Part shown: piece after piece, positions 1 through 6,122 of the stretch
How the letters are laid out: each line of letters opens with the position of its first letter
How positions within the stretch are numbered: position 1 is the first letter of the stretch
NCBI GenBank assembly: GCA_013696425.1
Contig: JACCYP010000041.1
Location: 1-16,914, forward strand
DNA from: Thermoleophilaceae bacterium
GTDB lineage: Bacteria; Actinomycetota; Thermoleophilia; Solirubrobacterales; Thermoleophilaceae
Length of the DNA stretch: 16,914 nucleotides
Reading direction: 5' to 3'
Position numbers and translations under genes: made by a program
The notes under the pieces: generated by a model
Databases searched by the model: none
What the model saw: the letters and a program-made list of their open reading frames with translations, nothing else
What the model was told of the DNA's origin: nothing

Positions 1-49
1 GGTGTAAACGGCTTTGCAGGCCGCTGCGTAGCCACTCCGCCACGGCGCC
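1..49 (-). tRNA. tRNA-Cys (anticodon GCA), 3' part cut off by window edge
   Basis: Read on the minus strand, the gene begins GGCGCCG at 49. It continues through a D-arm (GGCGGAGTGGCTACGC) and an anticodon stem-loop with loop CTGCAAA; the GCA anticodon is at 17-15. The variable region and start of the T-arm run off the window at base 1, so only the 5' two thirds is visible. It lies 17 bp downstream of the transporter stop on the same strand, and no promoter of its own is obvious. Confidence 0.88.
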
Positions 50-66
50 GGGTGACGGCCGGAAGG

Positions 67-1320
67 CTAGTGGGTGACGTCCGGAACGGACGGGTCGCGG
101 AGCGGGCGCAGCACGAGCAGCCCCGCCAGCGCCGAGCCGGCGAGGACGGCCACCGCCACGCGGCTGGCGTCGAACTTCGACAGGCCCGCGAACTCCGTGA
201 GCACGAGGATCGTGCCGCCCCAGAGCACGAGCGGGCCGAAGCCGGTCGACAGCTTGCCGGCGATGGCGTAGAGGCCGAAGTCCTCGCCGCGGCTCTCGGC
301 GGGGATCAGCCGCAGCATGAGCACGCGGTCGACGCTCGAGAGCGAGCCGAGAGCCGCTCCCACCAACGGCCCCGCGACCCACAGCGCGGCCCCGGCACCG
401 CTCACGGCGGCGCCCACGAGCGCGGCGATCGTGACCACGAGCGTCGCGATGATCACCCTCTTGGCTCCCACCCGTTCGGCGGCGAGCCCCGCTCCGATGG
501 CGCCCGCGATCGACGCGACGGTCGAGACCGCCAGCAGAGCGTCGATGCGAGTGCCGTCGAACTCCCCCGTGCGGCGGGCGTAGACCACGAGGAACTGGAT
601 GACGGTGGCGATCGCGTCGACGTAGAGGAAGCGTGCGAGCAGCAGCCGCCCGTGCGGCGCGCCCCGCGCGCGGCGCAGCGAGGCCGCCAGCTCGGCGAAC
701 GGGCCGCGCTTCGGCAGCTCGCCGGGCGGCGGCGGTGCGCGCCGCTCGCGCACGAGGAAGAAGCACGGCAGCGCGAACAAGCCGAAGAGCAGCGCAGCGG
801 GAATGAACGCCCTCTGCGCCTCGCCGTCGTCGACCATCGCGCCGATCGCGAACAGGGCTGTGAGCGTGCCGAGGTAGCCGACCGCCACCGCGATGCCCGA
901 CACGCGCCCGCGACGCTCCTGCGGCGCCACCACCCCGAGCAGTGGGTGGTACTGCGAGTCGGCCGTGTTGAAGGCAAACGTGGCGATACCGCCGACAACA
1001 AGCGCGATCAGCACCGGCTCGACCACGCCGAGCAGTGCGGTTGCCGCGACCGAGAGCAGGGTGAAGCCGATCAGCACCGGCTTGTGGCGCGCCCGCCGGT
1101 CCACGCGCGCGCCGATCGCCGGCAGGGCGATCACGAGCGCCACCGACACCGCCGCCGTCATCAACCCGATGTAGATGTCGGGGTGGCCGCGCTCGTCGAC
1201 GATCCAATCGCCGAAGTAGCGCGTGACCACCACAAACGAGAAGATCGTGTTGGCGAAGTCGTAGAGGACCCAGCCGATTACCGGCGGGTTGGAGAGGCGC
1301 CATGTGCCTGAATCGGCCAT
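67..1320 (-). CDS. MFS transporter, UMF1/Atg22-like family
   Basis: This 417-residue polytopic membrane protein has about 12 hydrophobic segments. The start NPPVIGWVLYDFANTIFSF is typical of the UMF1 (Atg22-like) branch of the major facilitator superfamily. A motif-A-like loop (G70 ... D74 R75 R76 ... H79 K80) follows the second membrane segment, and a charged central loop near residues 190-225 separates the halves. Its role would be efflux or uptake of a small solute across the cytoplasmic membrane; the substrate cannot be told. The ATG at 1320 is 28 bp from the divergent tRNA-Gly gene and has no Shine-Dalgarno site. A TATAGA box ten bases upstream suggests a very short leader. tRNA-Cys follows on the same strand. 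Confidence 0.85.
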   Translation of the reverse strand: MADSGTWRLSNPPVIGWVLYDFANTIFSFVVVTRYFGDWIVDERGHPDIYIGLMTAAVSVALVIALPAIGARVDRRARHKPVLIGFTLLSVAATALLGVVEPVLIALVVGGIATFAFNTADSQYHPLLGVVAPQERRGRVSGIAVAVGYLGTLTALFAIGAMVDDGEAQRAFIPAALLFGLFALPCFFLVRERRAPPPPGELPKRGPFAELAASLRRARGAPHGRLLLARFLYVDAIATVIQFLVVYARRTGEFDGTRIDALLAVSTVASIAGAIGAGLAAERVGAKRVIIATLVVTIAALVGAAVSGAGAALWVAGPLVGAALGSLSSVDRVLMLRLIPAESRGEDFGLYAIAGKLSTGFGPLVLWGGTILVLTEFAGLSKFDASRVAVAVLAGSALAGLLVLRPLRDPSVPDVTH

Positions 1321-1330
1321 ACGTACCGGC

Positions 1331-1338
1331 TCTATACT
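1331..1338. promoter_or_regulatory. Overlapping divergent -10 boxes for tRNA-Gly and the UMF1 transporter
   Basis: In the 28-bp gap between the two divergent genes, the plus strand has TATACT (1333-1338), about 10 bp before the tRNA 5' end. The minus strand has TATAGA (1336-1331), ten bases before the transporter ATG. Both fit the actinobacterial TANNNT -10 pattern. No good -35 is visible on either side; the minus-strand -35 would fall inside the tRNA gene. The call rests on position and the -10 match only. Confidence 0.45.
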
Positions 1339-1348
1339 CCGCCGCCTC

Positions 1349-1422
1349 GCGGATGTAGCTCAGTTGGCTAGAGCGTCTGCTTGCCATGCAGAAGGTCGTG
1401 GGTTCGAGTCCCATCATCCGCT
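1349..1422 (+). tRNA. tRNA-Gly (anticodon GCC)
   Basis: This is a complete cloverleaf. The acceptor stem GCGGATG (1349-1355) pairs with CATCCGC (1415-1421), and the discriminator base is T1422. The D-arm is GTAGCTCAGTTGGCTAGAGC. The anticodon stem TCTGC/GCAGA encloses the loop TTGCCAT, with GCC at 1383-1385. The T-arm is GTGGGTTCGAGTCCCAT. CCA is not encoded; TCG follows. The ATL coding frame begins immediately downstream. Confidence 0.95.
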
Positions 1423-1455
1423 TCGCCGCCTGACGTAGCTCTCACCAACTCTCCC

Positions 1456-1722
1456 CTGGCCCAGGAAGTCCTGGAGCGCGCCCGCGCCATCCCGGAGGGG
1501 TTCGTGACCACATACGGCGACCTCTCGCCCCGCTCGCCGCGCTTCGCCGGGCTCGTGATGGCTCACACCGACGATCCCTCCGTGCCCTGGCACCGGATCG
1601 TGCGCTCCGACGGATCGCTGGCGATGGGCGATCGCCAGCGCCGGATGCTCGAGGCCGAGGGCGTCGGCTTCCGCCCCGGGGGCAGCCGGGTCGACGTCGC
1701 CCGCTTCCGCTTCGGCTGCTGA
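1456..1722 (+). CDS. MGMT-family alkyltransferase-like protein (ATL, Trp in place of the acceptor Cys)
   Basis: The protein has the DNA-binding domain of O6-alkylguanine-DNA alkyltransferases: an AIPEGFVTTYGDL segment, then VPWHRIVRSDG, then LEAEGVGFRPGG and RVDVARFRF. The catalytic PCHR motif is PWHR here. This Cys-to-Trp change defines ATL proteins, which bind alkylated guanine and flag it for nucleotide excision repair instead of transferring the alkyl group. It would act in the cytoplasm on DNA. The start is uncertain: the frame is open from inside the tRNA, where a TTG sits at 1381. Downstream only CTG codons (1456, 1471) precede the conserved core, and the first GTG (1504) would cut into it. 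CTG1456 was chosen because it gives a family-like N-terminus. A partial homologous tail lies at 5578-5683 on the other strand. Confidence 0.72.
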   Translation: MAQEVLERARAIPEGFVTTYGDLSPRSPRFAGLVMAHTDDPSVPWHRIVRSDGSLAMGDRQRRMLEAEGVGFRPGGSRVDVARFRFGC

Positions 1723-1729
1723 GCGAGCG

Positions 1730-2362
1730 TCAGCCCTTGCGGGCCAGCACCACGTAGCGGCGCAGCCGCTTCGGACTCTTCGCGAGGCCGCGATCCACAA
1801 CCGCCACGAAGCTCACACGCTTCCCGCGCACGCCGTACACCGTGAGGCCGTCGCGCCAGAGCCCACGGCCCACCGGGAGGGCGCGCTCGATTAGATCCGC
1901 GACGGAACGGCGGCGCTCGACGGCGGCCGTGTGGACGGATGCCGTCGTGAGCACTAGCCGCGACCGGGCCCGCTCACCGAAGACCGCGCGGACAAACCCA
2001 CCGCCGGCGACGCAGTAGGAGTAGACGACCCTGGCCACGACCGTCGGCGTCCCGGCCATGCTCGCCATCCGGGAGCGGGCGTCCCCCACCCGGACGGGCC
2101 CGATGGCCCGGCGGGCCACCAGGGTCGTGCTGGGCAGGCAGGAATCCATGGCCTCGGCCGATGCCGGGGGCGGCGCGGCGGGGGGCTGAGCGGGCGGGGA
2201 GCTGTCTGCAGGACGGGGGCAGTCGAGCGCCGGATCTGCGGGCCGAGGCAGGGGCGCTCCCGGCACCGCGGTACAGCCCGGCGCCTCGAGCCCCTGCGCC
2301 ACGGCAGGCCCGGCGGCCGCCAGACACGCGAAGACGACGGCGAAGCATCCCCTGCAAAGCAT
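1730..2362 (-). CDS. Secreted protein with proline-rich linker and C-terminal YC-GGG domain
   Basis: Of the 210 residues, 1-22 form a Sec signal peptide (hydrophobic core AVVFACLAAAGPAVA, cleavage likely after AVA). A Pro/Ala-rich low-complexity linker covers about 36-67. A compact domain follows (about 78-210) containing IGPVRVGD, GTPTVV, YSYCVAGGG, a VFGERARSRLVLTTASVH stretch and RLRRYVVL near the end. From memory, similar domains recur in exported proteins of Solirubrobacterales; I know no function for them. Cysteines at 30, 48, 75 and 117 could form disulfides outside the cell. The gene converges on the ATL gene (7-bp gap). Its ATG lies 10 bp from the hydrolase-tail remnant upstream, so it sits inside one junction of the proposed rearrangement. 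Confidence 0.68.
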   Translation of the reverse strand: MLCRGCFAVVFACLAAAGPAVAQGLEAPGCTAVPGAPLPRPADPALDCPRPADSSPPAQPPAAPPPASAEAMDSCLPSTTLVARRAIGPVRVGDARSRMASMAGTPTVVARVVYSYCVAGGGFVRAVFGERARSRLVLTTASVHTAAVERRRSVADLIERALPVGRGLWRDGLTVYGVRGKRVSFVAVVDRGLAKSPKRLRRYVVLARKG

Positions 2363-2372
2363 CCCGCAGAGC

Positions 2373-2462
2373 TTAGGGGGCGACCTCGGCGAGGAAGCCG
2401 GTTACCGCAGTGGCCGCAGCCGCCGGGTCGTCCTCGACCACGAAGTGCCCCGGCGCCGGCAT
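2373..2462 (-). pseudogene. C-terminal remnant of an alpha/beta hydrolase
   Basis: On the minus strand about 27 codons ending in TAA (2375-2373) read GHFVVEDDP then TAVTGFLAEVAP. This matches the last residues of the intact hydrolase at 4800-5576 (GHFVFEDAP then AVTGFLAEIAP). The catalytic-His neighbourhood is kept, but the rest of the gene is absent. At DNA level 2385-2409 is identical, in reverse complement, to 5540-5564 (25 bp). Homology stops near 2460, where the next remnant begins on the other strand. Confidence 0.75.
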
Positions 2463-2463
2463 C

Positions 2464-2568
2464 GACAAGGGCGAGGAGCTTTCCGATCTCGGGGTCGAGG
2501 AGGACTCCTGGAACGGCGTCGCAGCCGCCGATGGAACGCTTGCCCTCGGTGTAGTCTCCGACCCGTGA
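2464..2568 (+). pseudogene. C-terminal remnant (X') of the zinc-ribbon protein X, possibly still translated
   Basis: The last 34 codons read KGEELSDLGVEEDSWNG, then VAAADGTLALGVVSDP and TGA. This corresponds to the end of the intact gene at 7200-7970 (KGEEYAELGVEDDSWNG, VAAADGTLALGVVPEP). I count 16 mismatches in the 102 nt from 2467 to 2568, and 12 are at third codon positions. The frame stays open upstream to a GTG at 2410, so a 52-codon peptide is possible. Its stop overlaps the start of the next gene (CCGTGATT), as in the intact X-Y junction. It may survive because that coupling is needed to translate the downstream gene. Confidence 0.72.
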
Positions 2569-2789
2569 TTTACTGCGTGGTGCCGCAGGCCCTGGCACCG
2601 GATCTCTTCGACAACCTGGTGGAGTACTACAAGGACGACGCCAACGTGAAGGTCATCGTCGACCGTCGCGGCGGCCCCGACCGGCGCAAGCGCGGCGAGG
2701 ACGGGGAGCACCAGCACGAGCGCATCACGCGCGACCGCCGCCGCCGCCGCGCCTCCGGGAGCTTCCCTCCCGTCGATCCCCCGGGGTGA
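2565..2789 (+). CDS. Small conserved protein Y (VIYCVVP...VIVDRR type)
   Basis: This 74-residue protein has no assigned function. It begins VIYCVVPQALAPDLFDNLVE, followed by YYKDDANVKVIVDRRGGPDR and an Arg/Lys-rich tail (RKRGEDGEHQHERITRDRRR). The front half looks like a small alpha/beta fold and the tail is highly basic, which would suit nucleic-acid contact (inference). From memory similar short proteins occur in Thermoleophilia. The GTG start overlaps the TGA of the X' remnant and has no Shine-Dalgarno site, so translation probably depends on coupling. Its own TGA overlaps the GTG of the RNase H gene. A decayed second copy of its first codons lies at 7184-7203. Confidence 0.66.
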   Translation: MIYCVVPQALAPDLFDNLVEYYKDDANVKVIVDRRGGPDRRKRGEDGEHQHERITRDRRRRRASGSFPPVDPPG

Positions 2790-3190
2790 AGGTCGTCGTC
2801 CACGTGGACGGCGGTTCGCGAGGCAACCCAGGGCCCGCCGCGGTAGCCGCGGTGGCCACCACGCCGGAGGGCGGAGAGCTCGCTGATCGCAACGCCTACA
2901 TCGGCGAGACCACCAACAACGTGGCCGAGTACCGCGCGCTCATGCTCGGCCTCGAGCTCGCGCGCGAGCTCGGCGCCAGCGAGGTCGAGGTGGTGAACGA
3001 CTCTGAGCTCGTCGCGCGCCAGATCGGCGGGGAGTACAAGGTCAAGCAGGCGCACCTGAAGCCGCTGCACGCCGAGGCCTCGGCCGCGCTTCGCGAGTTC
3101 GACGCCTGGGCCGTTCGCAGCGTGCGCCGCGAGCAAAACGAGCGCGCCGACGAGCTCGTGAACGAGGCGCTCGACGCGCGCGGGCGCTGA
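2786..3190 (+). CDS. rnhA: Ribonuclease HI family protein
   Basis: The 134-residue protein is a single type 1 RNase H domain, which cuts RNA in RNA:DNA hybrids (R-loops, Okazaki primers) in the cytoplasm. The four metal-binding acids are in place: D8 in HVDGGSRGNPGPA, E48 in NNVAEYRAL, D72 in VNDSELVARQ and D122 in NERADELVN. YKVKQAHLKPL is the usual element between them. It resembles the N-terminal RNase H domain of mycobacterial Rv2228c, without the fused phosphatase. The GTG start overlaps the stop of gene Y (GGTGA) and lacks a Shine-Dalgarno site; its stop lies 2 bp before the cyclase GTG. All three genes therefore look translationally linked. The symbol is by family; RNase H function is well supported by the intact catalytic set. 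Confidence 0.9.
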   Translation: MKVVVHVDGGSRGNPGPAAVAAVATTPEGGELADRNAYIGETTNNVAEYRALMLGLELARELGASEVEVVNDSELVARQIGGEYKVKQAHLKPLHAEASAALREFDAWAVRSVRREQNERADELVNEALDARGR

Positions 3191-3192
3191 GC

Positions 3193-4311
3193 GTGGACTG
3201 GGAGGCTGAGGGCTTCCTCGAGGGCACCGAGGGGAGGGACCGGGAGGGCCGCCTGCAGCTGCTCGACGCGCTGCACGAGGACGGTGCCTCCGCGGAGGAG
3301 CTGCGCGAGGCGATCGAGGAGAGCCGCCTGGCCCTGCTCCCGGTGGAGCGCGCCCTGGCGGACGAGGGCGCACACACCCAGCGCGCCGTCGCGGAGAAGC
3401 TCGGCCTCGAGCTGCGCTTCCTGCAGCGCCAGCGCCAGGCCGCAGGCCTTCCGGCGGTCGACCCCGACGAGCCGGTGATCACCGACTCCGAGGTGGAGTC
3501 GGCGCGGCTGCTCGGAGCCGCCAAGGAGGCGGGGCTGCCGGAGGCCGCGCTCTTTGACCTCAGCCGGGTACTCGGCCAGACCACCTCCACCATCGCCTCG
3601 GCGCTGCGCACGATCACCGTCGAGAGCTTCACCCGCGCCGGTGACACCGAGCGCGAGGTCGGGCTGCGCTACGCGGAAGCCGCCCGCAACCTGGTGCCGC
3701 TCGCCATCCCCGCCGTAGAGCAGCTGCTCATGTCCCACCTGCGCACCCAGCTGCGCCAGGACATACTCGACAGCTCGATGCGCCGGGCCGGCCGCGTGAC
3801 CGGGGGCAGCGAGGTCACCGTGCTGTTCGCCGACCTCGTCGGGTTCACGAAGATCGGCGAGTCGATCGACACCGACGCTCTGGGCTCGATCGGCGAGCGG
3901 CTCGCGGAGATCGCCACCGACGCCCTGTGCGGAAGCGCGCGCGTGGTGAAGATGATCGGCGATGCCGCGATGATCGTCAGCCCCGACGTCGATCCCGTGC
4001 TCGAGACCGCGTTCAAGATGGTGGGCGCCGTCGACGAGGAGGGCGAGGACTTCCCGCAGCTACGCGTCGGGGTGGCCCGCGGCGAGGCCCTCGGACGGAT
4101 GGGCGACTGGTACGGGCGCCCGGTGAATCTCGCGAGCCGTCTGACGGGGAAGGCCTACCCGGCGAGCATCCTCACCACCGAATGGGTGAAGGAGTCCGCC
4201 GCGGGGGACTATCGGTGGTCCTTCGCGGGCGCGAAGGAGCTCAAGGGGATCAGCGGCGGCGTCAAGCTGTACCGGGTGCGGCCTGCTTCTTCTTCCGCTG
4301 ATGGCGCATGA
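3193..4311 (+). CDS. Class III adenylate cyclase with Rv1264-like N-terminal regulatory domain
   Basis: This 372-residue soluble protein has two parts. Residues about 1-195 are helical, include a winged-helix-like stretch (RAVAEKLGLELRFLQRQRQA) and resemble the autoinhibitory, pH-sensing half of M. tuberculosis Rv1264. Residues about 205-365 are the cyclase catalytic domain. The full catalytic set is visible: metal aspartates D214 (FADLVGFT) and D257 (MIGDAAMI), adenine-selecting K253 and D305, and transition-state N312 and R316 (VNLASRL). It should make cAMP from ATP as a homodimer. The start is GTG at 3193, two bases after the RNase H stop. The 3' end overlaps the convergent membrane-protein gene by about 50 bp. 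Guanylate cyclase activity is unlikely given the Lys/Asp pair. Confidence 0.88.
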   Translation: MDWEAEGFLEGTEGRDREGRLQLLDALHEDGASAEELREAIEESRLALLPVERALADEGAHTQRAVAEKLGLELRFLQRQRQAAGLPAVDPDEPVITDSEVESARLLGAAKEAGLPEAALFDLSRVLGQTTSTIASALRTITVESFTRAGDTEREVGLRYAEAARNLVPLAIPAVEQLLMSHLRTQLRQDILDSSMRRAGRVTGGSEVTVLFADLVGFTKIGESIDTDALGSIGERLAEIATDALCGSARVVKMIGDAAMIVSPDVDPVLETAFKMVGAVDEEGEDFPQLRVGVARGEALGRMGDWYGRPVNLASRLTGKAYPASILTTEWVKESAAGDYRWSFAGAKELKGISGGVKLYRVRPASSSADGA

Positions 4312-4780
4312 TCGCCACCACCACCGCGATGGCCGGCGCCACCAGGAACGCAATCAGCCCCGCGCCGACGATCAGCAGGATGCGCCCGACGAAGCCGAAG
4401 GAGGCGAGCTGTGGGCCCACGGCTGCCTCCGAGGCGCGGTCGACCTGACAGACCACCTGGTAGGAGGCGGAGCGCGGCGCCTTGAAGGAGTACACCGACC
4501 GGAAGGAATCCCCTCCGGTGTCGATGCTCGACCCGCTGGTCTTCTCGAGCTCGCCGAACGGGCTCACGTCGCAGGCGCCCGACACGCCCTCCTCGAAGTA
4601 GATCGCGCGCTCCTCGCCGGCCTCGAAGGCCACGTTGCGACCGCCGGGCACGTCGAAGCGGTCGAGATCGCCGAAGATCCCGGAGAGCAGCGTCACGAAC
4701 AGGATCACGGCGGTGGCGACGCCCGCCACGAAGACGGCACCGGCCACCCAGTACCACGCCTTTGAGGGTTTGACGTCCAC
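4262..4780 (-). CDS. Two-TM membrane protein with extracytoplasmic domain, unknown function
   Basis: Starting from GTG 4780 the protein has 172 residues. A membrane segment near 9-35 (YWVAGAVFVAGVATAVILFV) is followed by about 90 residues predicted outside the membrane (GGRNVAFEAGEERAIYFEEG, SYQVVCQVD). A second membrane segment is near 125-160, and a short basic tail (RHQRKKKQ) lies inside. The outer part has two cysteines (near CDVSP and VVCQVD) that could pair. I do not recognise a named family. An ATG at 4843 would extend it by 21 residues but would run into the divergent hydrolase, which has a good ribosome site, so GTG 4780 is preferred. The end overlaps the cyclase gene convergently. 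Confidence 0.7.
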   Translation of the reverse strand: MDVKPSKAWYWVAGAVFVAGVATAVILFVTLLSGIFGDLDRFDVPGGRNVAFEAGEERAIYFEEGVSGACDVSPFGELEKTSGSSIDTGGDSFRSVYSFKAPRSASYQVVCQVDRASEAAVGPQLASFGFVGRILLIVGAGLIAFLVAPAIAVVVAIMRHQRKKKQAAPGTA

Positions 4781-4785
4781 GATCT

Positions 4786-4790
4786 GGGAG
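4786..4790 (+). promoter_or_regulatory. Shine-Dalgarno site fixing the hydrolase start
   Basis: GGGAG lies nine bases before GTG 4800. It supports that start over upstream in-frame codons, which would overlap the divergent membrane-protein gene across a gap of only 19 bp. Confidence 0.5.
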
Positions 4791-4799
4791 CCTAGTCGC

Positions 4800-5576
4800 G
4801 TGCTGCACCACACCGAACTGGGAGATGGCGAGCCGGTGCTCATGGTCCACGGCTTTCCGGAGTCCTCCTACATGTGGCGCGATCTGATGGAGCCCGTGGC
4901 CGCCGCGGGCTGGCGTGCCGTGGCGCCCGACCTGCTCGGATTCGGCGACTCGCCCTTGGGCGATCCCTCGAGCTGGGAGGCCCAGGTGGAGGCGCTCGGG
5001 GAGTTCCATTCCTCCGGTGGCCTCGGCCAGGTCGTCCTGTGCGTGCACGACTGGGGTGGCCTGATCGGGCTGCGGTGGGCGTGTGAGAACCCCGAGTCCA
5101 TCCGCGCGCTGATCATCTCCGCGAGCGGCTTCTTCTCGGACGGGAAGTGGCACGGGCTGGCCGACGTGATGCGCGCGCCCGGCGACGGCGAGGCGCTCGT
5201 GGAGGGCCTGACCGAGGAAAGCCTCGGGGCGTTGCTCACCCAGTCGAGCCCGGGAATCGGCCCCGACGCCGTGGCCGAGTACTGGAAGGGATTCGAGGGC
5301 GGCCGGGGGCGCGGCGCACTCGAGCTCTACCGCTCGGGAGACTTCGAGAAGCTCGTCCCGTACGAGGGCAAGCTCGCCGCGCTCGGGGTCCCGGCGTTGC
5401 TGCTCTGGGGCGAGACCGACCCCTTCGCTCCGGTGGCCGGGGCCAAGCGCTTTGAATCCGAGCTGCCGGACACCCGGCTCGTCGTGGTGGAGGGCGCAGG
5501 CCACTTCGTGTTCGAGGATGCCCCGGACGAGTGCGCCCGTGCGGTAACCGGCTTCCTCGCCGAGATCGCCCCCTGA
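4800..5576 (+). CDS. Alpha/beta hydrolase, epoxide hydrolase/haloalkane dehalogenase type
   Basis: The 258-residue protein has the alpha/beta-hydrolase catalytic set with an Asp nucleophile: D84 in VHDWGG, acid D207 in GETDPF and H235 in GAGHFVFED. The oxyanion region is HGFPESSYMW (17-26). HGFPES plus HDWGG is shared by epoxide hydrolases and haloalkane dehalogenases, which cleave substrates through an ester on this Asp. The Trp beside D84 is present in both groups, so the substrate cannot be decided. The lid is short (about 110-190), which makes the protein smaller than typical members (about 290-320). It would be cytoplasmic. It ends one base before the stop of a minus-strand ATL tail remnant, and a remnant of a homologous hydrolase tail lies at 2373-2462. 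Confidence 0.85.
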   Translation: MLHHTELGDGEPVLMVHGFPESSYMWRDLMEPVAAAGWRAVAPDLLGFGDSPLGDPSSWEAQVEALGEFHSSGGLGQVVLCVHDWGGLIGLRWACENPESIRALIISASGFFSDGKWHGLADVMRAPGDGEALVEGLTEESLGALLTQSSPGIGPDAVAEYWKGFEGGRGRGALELYRSGDFEKLVPYEGKLAALGVPALLLWGETDPFAPVAGAKRFESELPDTRLVVVEGAGHFVFEDAPDECARAVTGFLAEIAP

Positions 5577-5577
5577 T

Positions 5578-5683
5578 CTAGACGGGGAAGCGGCAGCGCC
5601 CGAGGTCCACACGGCCACTCGGGCGGAAGGCCACGCCCTCCTCCTCGAGCAGGGCGCGCTGGCTCAGAAGCTCCCGCCCGGCC
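5578..5683 (-). pseudogene. C-terminal remnant of an MGMT/ATL gene
   Basis: About 35 codons on the minus strand ending in TAG (5580-5578) read SQRALLEEEGVAFRPSGRVD then LGRCRFPV. They align with the end of the intact ATL gene (RMLEAEGVGFRPGGSRVD then VARFRFGC). Upstream of about 5683 the similarity ends; the PWHR motif and the DNA-binding region are missing, and the sequence belongs to an unrelated gene in another frame. The stop is one base from the hydrolase stop, giving a tail-to-tail pair. A longer frame exists through 5904 but its upstream part looks like a shadow. Confidence 0.7.
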
Positions 5684-6122
5684 AGGCGACGCCCGCGTAG
5701 CGCTCGAGGACCGGGCCGGGCGGAGGCAGGACCTCGCAGAACAGATCCGTGCGCACGACCGTGCCCGGGAACATGCGCGCGAACGGGTCCTCGCTCCAGG
5801 GCGCGGGTTCGCGCGTCACCGTGATTGCGCCGCCGTAGTGCGACTCGTCCAGAGCGAGCGTGGTCAGGCACACGAGCGCATCGCCCAGCATCGGGATCCA
5901 CCAAGCAAGCGCGTCGCGGCGCACCTGCTGGACCTCGGGCTGATCGAACGCGACCACCGCGGTGTCGGCGGGCAGGGCACAGACGTGGGCGTACGCGCCG
6001 TCCACCGGCGTGCCCTCCAGACAGCGAGCGTCGACCATGAAACGGCGGCCACCTGCCGTGCCCGGGCGAAGCTCATCTCCGTCGAAGGCGAGGTAGGCGG
6101 CGCCGTCGGGCAGGTCGCCCAT
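5664..6122 (-). CDS. Conserved-looking hypothetical protein, third gene of a coupled trio
   Basis: This 152-residue protein is of unrecognised family and has no signal peptide or clear membrane segment. The front part (AYLAFDGDELRPG, RRFMVDARCLEG, AYAHVCALP) looks like beta strands. A hydrophobic helix-like stretch (AWWIPMLGDALVCLTTLAL) follows near 87-105, then PWSEDPFARMFPG. Its ATG overlaps the TGA of the peroxiredoxin-like gene (TGATG), which indicates translational coupling. The last codons run through the ATL tail remnant in a different frame, so its present C-terminus was probably created when these sequences were joined. Function is unknown. Confidence 0.6.
   Translation of the reverse strand: MGDLPDGAAYLAFDGDELRPGTAGGRRFMVDARCLEGTPVDGAYAHVCALPADTAVVAFDQPEVQQVRRDALAWWIPMLGDALVCLTTLALDESHYGGAITVTREPAPWSEDPFARMFPGTVVRTDLFCEVLPPPGPVLERYAGVAWPGGSF

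Noticed and set aside
52..1311. A 419-codon plus-strand frame opposite the transporter
   Set aside because: It has Arg/Glu/His-rich low complexity typical of an antisense shadow; the minus-strand frame has 12 membrane segments and family motifs.
5684..5904. Upstream extension of the ATL remnant frame as part of a 108-residue gene
   Set aside because: Only the last 35 codons resemble the MGMT family; the rest is Arg/Gly-rich and lies inside the 152-residue gene in another frame.
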